Notes under the pieces: model-generated
Database searches by the model: none
Seen by the model: only the letters and a program-made list of their open reading frames with translations
What the model was told of the DNA's origin: nothing
Made by a program: the position numbers and the translations under genes
Shown: in pieces, positions 1-5,552 of the stretch
How the letters are laid out: every line of letters begins with the position of its first letter
Numbering within the stretch: the first letter of the stretch is position 1
NCBI GenBank assembly: GCA_947468255.1
Contig: CANIMM010000170.1
Span: 1-6,895, forward strand
DNA from: Chitinophagaceae bacterium
Lineage (GTDB): Bacteria; Bacteroidota; Bacteroidia; Chitinophagales; Chitinophagaceae
Length of the DNA stretch: 6,895 nucleotides
Direction: 5' to 3'

Positions 1-216
1 GAAAAATTTCAAAATGGCACTAAATCTGTTGCTTTAGCAGTGGCTTCTGCTACCGCCCAAGGTGCATTCAGCTTAGTGGGTGGGGGCGATAGTGTGGCAG
101 CGGTGAATAAATTTGAATTGGCCAATCAAGTTAGTTACGTAAGTACCGGTGGCGGAGCCATGCTGGAATATTTTGAAGGAAAAGTACTGCCGGGAATAGC
201 AGCCATCAGTGGGTAA
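1..216 (+). CDS. pgk: Phosphoglycerate kinase, C-terminal fragment (cut by window edge)
   Basis: This is the last 71 codons of phosphoglycerate kinase, which transfers phosphate from 1,3-bisphosphoglycerate to ADP in the cytoplasm (glycolysis). The frame is open from the first base of the window, so only the 3' end is present (the whole enzyme is usually about 390-400 residues). Two PGK signatures are visible: VGGGDSVAAVNKF, the glycine-rich nucleotide-binding loop, and VSYVSTGGGAMLEY near the end, followed by the usual short tail (GKVLPGIAAISG, stop TAA at 214-216). Nothing looks degraded. A weak hairpin follows the stop codon and 173 bp separate it from the next gene, so it is probably transcribed independently of the LemA cluster. 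The family call is secure; the missing N-terminus cannot be judged. Confidence 0.96.
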   Translation, partial: EKFQNGTKSVALAVASATAQGAFSLVGGGDSVAAVNKFELANQVSYVSTGGGAMLEYFEGKVLPGIAAISG

Positions 217-231
217 CTATCCCTTAAGACT

Positions 232-251
232 ACTTCAAAATTGAAGTTTTT
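232..251 (+). terminator. Weak candidate terminator after pgk
   Basis: ACTTCAA (232-238) and TTGAAGT (241-247) form a perfect 7-bp inverted repeat with only 2 bases between the arms, so the real stem would be about 5-6 bp. The run of T at 247-251 overlaps the end of the 3' arm and gives the U-tract. It sits 15 bp after the pgk stop, the right place for a terminator, but the stem is short and AT-rich, so efficiency is uncertain. Confidence 0.4.
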
Positions 252-389
252 CGTGGGTTTATTTCTATAAGTTAAATCGTATAGTGAACCTCAATTGTCA
301 ATGTTTTGTTATTATCACACTGGGGACATAATTATTCTCCATTATGGTTTGAAAATCATTATTTTTAATATAAATAAAATCAATCAAAT

Positions 390-974
390 ATGAAACGTAC
401 AGGATTATTAATAACATTAGGGGTCCTTATAATTATTGGATTTCTAGGATGCAATGGGTATAATGGTTTAGTAAAGCAAGATGAGTCACTAAAAAATGCC
501 TGGAACAATGTGCAAACAGAATACCAAAATAGGGCTGATCTAGTAGGTAATTTAGTAAATACAGTGAAAGGGGCTGCTAATTTTGAGCAAAAAACATTAA
601 CCGATGTAATTGCTGCTAGGTCTAGGGCTACCAGTGTAAATATTAATGCAAATAACCTTACCCCTGAAAAAATTGCTGAATTTCAGGCTGCCCAAGGACA
701 GTTAAGTGGTTCATTAAGTCGTTTATTGGCAACGGTTGAATCATACCCAACTTTGAAGGCAACTGAAAATTTCACTCGTTTGCAGGGGCAACTGGAAGGT
801 ATTGAAAACGGTATTAAAAATTCCCGTAAAGTATTTAATGATGAGGTGAATTTGTACAATACCAAAGTGCGTTCTTTCCCGATGAATATTTTGGGAGGCT
901 TATTTGGATTTAAACAAAAGGAAGGATTTAAAGCAGAAGCTGGAGCAGAAAAAGCCCCTGAAGTTAAATTCTAA
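390..974 (+). CDS. lemA: LemA family protein, probable lipoprotein (first of two tandem copies)
   Basis: This 194-residue protein belongs to the LemA family: small envelope proteins with an N-terminal membrane segment and a mostly helical body. The molecular function of the family is unsettled. Residues 5-20 are hydrophobic and end in FLGC, so Cys21 could be lipidated; the Leu at -2 and Phe at -3 make the lipobox imperfect. Family signatures follow: W38 and Y45 in the first helix, NLVNTVKG (54-61), FEQKTL (65-70), YPTLKA (119-124), SFPMN (162-166) and the tail AGAEKAPEVKF. Compared with the next gene, with which it aligns without gaps over about 172 residues (about 84 identities by eye), it has lost typical LemA residues: IP of the DxIPN motif is VG (52-53), and TERRI is IENGI (138-142). 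It therefore looks like the diverged copy. ATG 390 places the signal directly at the N-terminus; no Shine-Dalgarno is seen, as expected in Bacteroidota. No convincing promoter was found; TATGGTTTG at 343-351 is the nearest to a -7 box but has one extra spacer base. Confidence 0.9.
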   Translation: MKRTGLLITLGVLIIIGFLGCNGYNGLVKQDESLKNAWNNVQTEYQNRADLVGNLVNTVKGAANFEQKTLTDVIAARSRATSVNINANNLTPEKIAEFQAAQGQLSGSLSRLLATVESYPTLKATENFTRLQGQLEGIENGIKNSRKVFNDEVNLYNTKVRSFPMNILGGLFGFKQKEGFKAEAGAEKAPEVKF

Positions 975-985
975 TTAATCCGGGG

Positions 986-1579
986 ATGACCAAACAGCGC
1001 AATACAGGTTACATTATTGGAGGAATATTCCTCCTACTGCTAATCTATGGGGTAGTAACATTTAACTCGCTCGTTCAGCAAGAGGAAAAAGTAAAACTTC
1101 AATGGAATGAAGTTCAAAATGCCTACCAGCGAAGACTTGATTTTATTCCCAACGTAGTGAATATTGTTAAGGGGCAGGCAGGGTTTGAGCAAGAAACACT
1201 GGTTAAAATAACTGAAGCAAGAGCCAAAGCTTCCTCCGTTACTATTTCATCGGGTGATTTATCTGCCGAAAAATACAACCAACAAATTGCAGCCCAGAAT
1301 GAATTGGCTACTGCAACCAACCGGCTGGTAGTTTCGGTGGAAAAATATCCTGAACTGAAAGGGACGGCCGCTTTTGAAGGGTTGCAAACTCAATTGGAGG
1401 GTACTGAGCGAAGGATAAAAATTGCCCGCAAAGATTTTAATGCAGCAATTGCTGGTTATAATAGTTCTGTGAAAAGTTTTCCTACAAAACTGGTAGCAGG
1501 TATTTTCGGGTTTCAGCCTAAGGAAGGTTTTCAGTCGGATGCAGGTGCGGAAAAAGTAGTAGAAATTAAATTTAATTAA
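986..1579 (+). CDS. lemA: LemA family protein, signal-anchored (second tandem copy)
   Basis: This is the more canonical of the two LemA-family proteins, 197 residues, close to the usual length. A positively charged start (MTKQR) precedes a membrane segment at about residues 8-25 with no cysteine, so it should be a signal-anchored membrane protein rather than a lipoprotein, with the helical body outside the cytoplasm. The LemA signatures are intact: W40, YQRRLDFIPNVVNIVKG (47-63), FEQETL (67-72), TEARAKASS (76-84), YPELKG (121-126), EGTERRIKIARKDFN (138-152), YNSSVKSFP (158-166) and a GFQ..EGF..DAGAEK tail. It starts 11 bp after the first LemA gene and ends 5 bp before the TPM gene, so all three are very likely co-transcribed. 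Proximity and about 49% identity point to tandem duplication. The role is unknown; co-occurrence with TPM proteins is a known family association. Confidence 0.93.
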   Translation: MTKQRNTGYIIGGIFLLLLIYGVVTFNSLVQQEEKVKLQWNEVQNAYQRRLDFIPNVVNIVKGQAGFEQETLVKITEARAKASSVTISSGDLSAEKYNQQIAAQNELATATNRLVVSVEKYPELKGTAAFEGLQTQLEGTERRIKIARKDFNAAIAGYNSSVKSFPTKLVAGIFGFQPKEGFQSDAGAEKVVEIKFN

Positions 1580-1584
1580 TTACC

Positions 1585-2046
1585 GTGGGAATATTTTCCT
1601 TTTTTAAAAAGAAAGCTTTTTTTTCTGAGCAAGACCAGGCTCGGATAGTAGCGGCGATTGCGACTGCAGAAAAGTCGACTAGCGGAGAAATTAGACTATA
1701 TGTAGAAAGTAAAAATCCTTATATGGACCCATTGGAAAGGGCTGGAGAAATCTTTTTTCAATTGCAAATGGAACATACCGATAATCGCAATGGAGTGCTT
1801 TTGTACATTGCGATGAAGGATCGCGAACTGGCTTTGTTTGGAGATGGGGGAATTCACAAAAAGGTGGGATCTGACTATTGGAAAAATGCCGTTCAAAATA
1901 TGATTGGCCAGTTTGCTGATCAGCACATTGCTAGTGGAATAGTGCAATGTGTTCTTCAAGTTGGTCAAACATTAAAGGAAACCTTCCCTTATGATTCCTC
2001 CACCGATAAAAATGAGTTGTCCGACGATATTGTATTTGGCAAATAG
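1585..2046 (+). CDS. Short TPM-domain protein without export signal
   Basis: This 153-residue protein carries a TPM domain (named after TLP18.3, Psb32 and MOLO-1). Relatives include a plant thylakoid protein with reported phosphatase activity, but bacterial members have no agreed function. The domain fills most of the chain: FSEQDQARIVAAI (13-25), TSGEIRLYVE (32-41), ERAGEIF (51-57), then the conserved core NRNGVLLYIAMKDRELALFGD (67-87) and a C-terminal NELSDDIVFGK. There is no signal peptide or membrane segment: the N-terminus (MGIFSFFKKKAFF) is short, charged and amphipathic, so the protein is probably cytoplasmic or membrane-peripheral. The start is GTG at 1585, 5 bp after the upstream stop; an in-frame stop at 1573-1575 rules out a longer form unless ATT were used. 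Tight spacing with the LemA genes argues for one operon. The family call is strong and the biochemical role is open. Confidence 0.9.
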   Translation: MGIFSFFKKKAFFSEQDQARIVAAIATAEKSTSGEIRLYVESKNPYMDPLERAGEIFFQLQMEHTDNRNGVLLYIAMKDRELALFGDGGIHKKVGSDYWKNAVQNMIGQFADQHIASGIVQCVLQVGQTLKETFPYDSSTDKNELSDDIVFGK

Positions 2047-2125
2047 CACAGCAGGCAGTTTTCATTTAAGTGCAATATTTTAATACATATTTAAATATTC
2101 AATAACAATTATTTCTCTTGGGAGA

Positions 2126-2917
2126 ATGGGTATGAAAAAAATCACTTACACATTACTGTTATTCTTTACCGCCATAGGTTCTTTTGCCCAACAGGGGCAA
2201 GGGTTTTCGATGGAGCAGGTAATTAAAACAGCTCCTAATCCCCAAAAGTTGGTAAATGATTTCGCCAATATTTTAACCGCCGATCAGCAGCAGGCACTCG
2301 AAAGAAAACTAACCTTATTTAGTGATAGCACTTCCAATGAAATAACGGTGGTAATTGTGCCGTATTTGGATGGGATGGATCCAGCGGATGCTGCCATTGC
2401 CATTGGAAGGACTTGGGGTGTAGGAGGAAAAAAGAATAATAATGGGGTGGTGTTATTGATTTCAGTCGAAGACAGGAAATTAAATATCTCACCTGGATAT
2501 GGGCTGGAGAAATCACTTCCTGATATTACCTGTCAGCAAATAATTAAAAATATTATCGTCCCTAACTTTCGTGGCAAAGATTTTTATCGTGGTATAGAGG
2601 AAGGTACAGACGCAATTGTGCAGGCTACTAAAGGGGAGTTTAAAGCAGATCCGAATTATGCTAAAAGGGGACGTCCTGGAGGAATTGCTAAATTAATTTT
2701 CTTTGTACTTATCATAATTGTTTTTTTAGCAGTTAGTTCAGGTGGCCGTGGTGGCGGCGGATCCTTTATGAGTAGCGGAGGGGCATTTCTACTAGGCAGT
2801 TTGCTCGGGGGTGGGGGAAGAGGTGGTGGTGACTATGGAGGTGGCAGTAGCTCAGGAGGTTTTGGCGGTTTTGGCGGCGGAAGTTTTGGCGGGGGTGGCA
2901 GCAGCGGAAGTTGGTAA
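2126..2917 (+). CDS. Exported TPM-domain protein with membrane anchor and glycine-rich tail (YgcG-like)
   Basis: This 263-residue protein has, in order: a signal peptide (about 1-21, ending GSFA|QQ), a TPM domain (about 43-168), a transmembrane helix (about 187-204) and a glycine/serine-rich tail (206-263) ending SSGSW. TPM motifs are clear: VNDFANILT (43-51), NEITVVIVP (71-79), WGVGGKKNNNGVVLLI (97-112), EDRKLNISPGYGLE (115-128) and PNFRGKDFYRGIEEG (146-160). This is the common YgcG-like layout, with the TPM domain in the periplasm and the tail on the other side of the membrane. A second ATG six bases downstream (2132) gives a cleaner signal peptide (MKKITYTLLLFF) and has GGGAG (2120-2124) seven bases before it, so translation may really start there. 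The 79-bp gap after the previous gene is the largest in the cluster, so it may be partly independent, but the strong terminator comes only after this gene. Function is not established. Confidence 0.92.
   Translation: MGMKKITYTLLLFFTAIGSFAQQGQGFSMEQVIKTAPNPQKLVNDFANILTADQQQALERKLTLFSDSTSNEITVVIVPYLDGMDPADAAIAIGRTWGVGGKKNNNGVVLLISVEDRKLNISPGYGLEKSLPDITCQQIIKNIIVPNFRGKDFYRGIEEGTDAIVQATKGEFKADPNYAKRGRPGGIAKLIFFVLIIIVFLAVSSGGRGGGGSFMSSGGAFLLGSLLGGGGRGGGDYGGGSSSGGFGGFGGGSFGGGGSSGSW
2741..2914 (+). repeat. Glycine-rich low-complexity coding repeat (GGN codons)
   Basis: This stretch encodes the C-terminal tail of the exported TPM protein and consists largely of Gly codons broken by Ser, Phe, Arg and Tyr, with units such as GGFGGFGGGSFGGGG. 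At DNA level it is a G-rich run of GGN triplets, clearly more GC-rich than its surroundings. Such tails are usual in YgcG-like proteins; length variation by slippage or recombination would be expected here. Confidence 0.75.
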
Positions 2918-2937
2918 AAATAAAAAAAAAAGTATAA

Positions 2938-2965
2938 AAAATCCCGGCTAAAAGGCCGGGATTTT
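2938..2965. terminator. Bidirectional intrinsic terminator between convergent genes
   Basis: CCCGGC (2943-2948) pairs with GCCGGG (2955-2960) around a 6-base loop (2949-2954). The stem extends outward through A/T pairs (2938-2942 with 2961-2965), giving about 11 bp. Because the flanks are A-rich on the left and T-rich on the right, both strands carry a U-tract after the hairpin; the - strand has the longer one, continuing into the A-run at about 2921-2930. It lies 20 bp after the TPM stop and 29 bp beyond the stop of the convergent peptidase gene, so it most likely ends both transcripts. Confidence 0.9.
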
Positions 2966-2994
2966 GATGGAGTCATTATTTTTTGTAGAAAAAA

Positions 2995-5436
2995 TTATTT
3001 AAATACCTGTGAAATATACTCAGCTACTACGCCAGGTTTGGCTTTCGAAATTTTATCAAGTCCTTTCTTAAAATTGGCATCTGTAAAGCTTCTATACTGC
3101 TCAGGAATAAAACTCCTGAATTCTATGATATAATCAATCCCCTGTTTTACTTTTTTTACATCGGTTACTTTTACAAGGTAATCACAAAATGCAATGGTCA
3201 TTTGTAATTTATCTTGGCTGGCAGGGGCATCATTGTACCGCTCAGCAATAAAAGTAAAGTCATCTTCGGTTCCATTTGCTATTAAAATTGCACTAACCAC
3301 TTCCCCCAAAGCACCTTTTGCATCTGAACTGTATTTTTTCGCGAGTTCATAGGATTGAGTGGGGGCCAGTGAACTTAACCCTTCCAATGCAGCACCTGCA
3401 ACGCTGTAGGAAGAATCTGCTATCAATTTATTATAAAGTGGTTGGTATTGTAAATCCTTGGTACTCGCCAAAAAAAGTAGCGCCGAGGCTTTTGTTTTTT
3501 TATGCTTTTCGGTGCTGGCGATCAACTCGATTTCGCTGAGAATTTTTTTATCTTTCGCAAATTTCGATTTAGCCAACTCATCAATACTTAATTTCCGTAA
3601 ACCTGCATAGGCATCGTTGAGTCCAAGTTTTACCTCCTGCATATTTTTTTTGATAAAAAAATCTAGCGCCTCTTTCCTATCTAAATACTTGGGAGCATGC
3701 TTGTATTGAAAAATGAACTGATCGGATGTTTTGTTGTCTGTTTTATCCCATAGCAATGTTTTATCTGCATCTACATTCACCAAATCAGGAGTTGTATTGC
3801 TGTTAAAGGCGAAACTGTCCGACCTGTTATTCATCCATACCTGGTAGCGGGTTTTGGTGCCACCTGTATATACGTCAATTGCAATGGGTAGTTTAAATAC
3901 TTTTTCTCCTAGTTGTGTTTGTTTGATATTAACCGTTACCGTTGCATTTGCTGCATTGTATTGATAATTGATTTCAACTTTAGGGTGCCCACTACCATAA
4001 TACCATTGGTTCCAAAACCAGTTCATATCTTTCCCGGTTATTTCTTCAAAAGCTAATCTTAGCTGTGTTGCTTCTCCCGCTTTAAATTTATTGGTAGTCA
4101 AATAATTATTGAGGGATTTAAAAAAAGCATCATCACCCACAAAATTGCGAAGCATGTGTAATATCCTTCCTCCTTTATTATAACTTACTGCATCAAACAT
4201 ATCTTCCTTGTCTGCATACTTAAAGCGGACTAGGTCCTTATTTTGACTGCCGCTTCGTAAATAACCCACCATATCTTCTAAGTTATGTTCGTCAGCGGCA
4301 TCTTTCCCATATTTGAACTCATCCCATAAGTATTCGCTATAATTGGCAAAGCTTTCATTTAATGTAAGGTTACTCCAACTTTCAGCAGTGACCAAATCGC
4401 CAAACCATTGGTGAAACAATTCATGCGCAATGGTTTCTTCCCAAGCATTGCCATCAGTCAATTGTCTTGAATTTTGATAAGCACTTTCCTGGTGAAGGGT
4501 GGCCGATGTATTCTCCATAGCACCACTAACATAATCCCTACCTACCATTTGCGAATATTTGGCCCAGGGATATTCAATACCAAGTTTGGTTGAGTAAAAC
4601 TGGATCATCTCAGGTGTATTTCCAAAAACACCTTTTGCATAAGGTGCTTCTTTTTTCTCTACATAATAATTCACTTCTTTTCCTTTGTAGGAGTCTTTGA
4701 TAATGGCAAAGTCGCCTACTCCCATAAAAAATAAATAGGGCGCATGGGGTAAATCCATTCTCCAGTAATCTGTGCGGGTGTCATCCGTATTTTTCTTTTG
4801 ACTGATTAATTTGCCGTTGCTAAGGGTTATATATTTTGCCGGAACAGTCATGTAAATTTCTTCCGTTGACTTTTGATTGGGCTTATCAATGGTGGGCATC
4901 CACACACTATTGGCCTCTGTTTCACCCTGCGTCCAAATTTGAACTGGCTTATCTTTATCTTCCCCTGTGGGATTAATGAAATACAAACCTTTTGCATCGG
5001 TGATGGCGGCACTACCTTCTACTTTTAGCTCGTTGGGTTTGGAGGTGTAGTCGATATAAACGGTATATTTTTCGCCTCCTTTATACAGCCTATCCAATCT
5101 TATAAAAAGTTGAAGCCCATCATATGTAAATTTCAAAGCTGATTTTATAAGCCCTTTTACAATGGATACCTCATTAATTTGCATTCCTTTTGCATCTAGG
5201 GTTAACGAGTCGGTTGCATAAAAGTGAGGCTGCAGCGTAATCGAAGCTTTCCCATACATCCAGGATTTAAGGTAATCAAATTTCACCTCCAATTTGGTAT
5301 GAACTAGTTCATTGGTTTTTGGATGGCTTTCCCGATATATCTTTTCCCAGGAGCTATCACTTACTTTTTTTGGGGATTGGGCACTTGCAACCCCCATTCC
5401 AATAAAAAGGGTTGTTAGCAGTAATAATTGCTTCAT
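2995..5436 (-). CDS. Exported M1-family zinc aminopeptidase
   Basis: This 813-residue M1 (gluzincin) metallopeptidase removes N-terminal residues from peptides. A signal peptide (about 1-20, MKQLLLL...GVASA|Q) sends it to the periplasm or beyond. An N-terminal beta domain comes first, with the M1 motif TQGETEAN..WMPTIDKPNQK (about 169-189). The exopeptidase motif GAMEN is at 305-309, the zinc motif HELFH at 338-342, and the third ligand Glu361 (NESFA) lies 18 residues after it. The transition-state tyrosine is probably Tyr419 (VSYNKGG). All these key residues are intact, so it should be active. The C-terminal third (about 590-813) is helical, lysine-rich and HEAT-like in feel. The open frame extends 16 codons upstream to 5484, but that leader (MCLIRRPPTF) would bury the signal peptide and overlaps the candidate promoter, so I place the start at 5436. 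I see no C-terminal type IX sorting domain. Substrate preference cannot be read from the sequence; peptide scavenging is an inference. Confidence 0.95.
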   Translation of the reverse strand: MKQLLLLTTLFIGMGVASAQSPKKVSDSSWEKIYRESHPKTNELVHTKLEVKFDYLKSWMYGKASITLQPHFYATDSLTLDAKGMQINEVSIVKGLIKSALKFTYDGLQLFIRLDRLYKGGEKYTVYIDYTSKPNELKVEGSAAITDAKGLYFINPTGEDKDKPVQIWTQGETEANSVWMPTIDKPNQKSTEEIYMTVPAKYITLSNGKLISQKKNTDDTRTDYWRMDLPHAPYLFFMGVGDFAIIKDSYKGKEVNYYVEKKEAPYAKGVFGNTPEMIQFYSTKLGIEYPWAKYSQMVGRDYVSGAMENTSATLHQESAYQNSRQLTDGNAWEETIAHELFHQWFGDLVTAESWSNLTLNESFANYSEYLWDEFKYGKDAADEHNLEDMVGYLRSGSQNKDLVRFKYADKEDMFDAVSYNKGGRILHMLRNFVGDDAFFKSLNNYLTTNKFKAGEATQLRLAFEEITGKDMNWFWNQWYYGSGHPKVEINYQYNAANATVTVNIKQTQLGEKVFKLPIAIDVYTGGTKTRYQVWMNNRSDSFAFNSNTTPDLVNVDADKTLLWDKTDNKTSDQFIFQYKHAPKYLDRKEALDFFIKKNMQEVKLGLNDAYAGLRKLSIDELAKSKFAKDKKILSEIELIASTEKHKKTKASALLFLASTKDLQYQPLYNKLIADSSYSVAGAALEGLSSLAPTQSYELAKKYSSDAKGALGEVVSAILIANGTEDDFTFIAERYNDAPASQDKLQMTIAFCDYLVKVTDVKKVKQGIDYIIEFRSFIPEQYRSFTDANFKKGLDKISKAKPGVVAEYISQVFK

Positions 5437-5453
5437 AGTAACTTTATTTATTG

Positions 5454-5485
5454 TAAAAGTAGGGGGTCTTCTGATAAGGCACAAC
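5454..5485 (-). promoter_or_regulatory. Candidate Bacteroidota-type promoter of the M1 peptidase gene
   Basis: On the - strand, TACTTTTA (5461 to 5454) matches the Bacteroidota -7 consensus TAnnTTTG at all but the last fixed base. GTTG (5485 to 5482) sits 20 bases upstream, close to the expected -33 TTTG and its spacing. Transcription would begin around 5447-5450, giving a short leader before the ATG at 5436 and excluding the longer open frame that starts at 5484. Confidence 0.45.
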
Positions 5486-5504
5486 CATTTTTTTGATAAA
5501 TGGT
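5484..5504. promoter_or_regulatory. Inverted repeat between divergent genes, possible operator
   Basis: ACCATTT (5484-5490) and AAATGGT (5498-5504) form a perfect 7-bp inverted repeat around a 7-base spacer, in the 116-bp region between the divergent peptidase and DUF4476-like genes. It touches the -33 part of the candidate peptidase promoter and lies upstream of the -7 element of the other gene. That placement suits a regulator site or an mRNA hairpin, but no regulator is known and a chance match in AT-rich DNA is possible. Confidence 0.3.
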
Positions 5505-5524
5505 AAATCCATCACTATAATGAG

Positions 5525-5532
5525 TAATTTTG
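5525..5532 (+). promoter_or_regulatory. Candidate -7 element of the DUF4476-like gene
   Basis: TAATTTTG is a perfect match to the Bacteroidota -7 consensus TAnnTTTG and ends 20 bp before the ATG at 5553, leaving a short leader. The matching -33 element is poor: the only TTTG upstream (5492-5495) is 29 bases away, longer than the usual spacing of about 19. The promoter may be weak or need an activator. Confidence 0.45.
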
Positions 5533-5552
5533 TGCTTTAAGCAAATCAAAGC

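Noticed and set aside
343..351. TATGGTTTG upstream of the first LemA gene as a -7 promoter element
   Set aside because: It has one base too many between TA and TTTG compared with the Bacteroidota consensus, and there is no TTTG at a suitable distance upstream, so I do not list it as a promoter.
1696..1968. 90-codon open frame on the - strand opposite the short TPM gene
   Set aside because: It is fully antisense to a conserved TPM domain, has no recognisable motifs and no supporting spacing or promoter.
2741..2914. G-rich tract considered as a possible G-quadruplex regulatory element or CRISPR-like repeat
   Set aside because: The repetition follows the GGN codon period of a normal YgcG-like glycine tail, with no regular repeat-spacer structure; coding explains it.
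2995..5436. The M1 peptidase as a possible inactive or non-peptidase M1 homologue
   Set aside because: GAMEN, HEXXH, the third zinc ligand Glu 18 residues later and the VSYNKGG tyrosine are all present, so there is no sign of lost activity.
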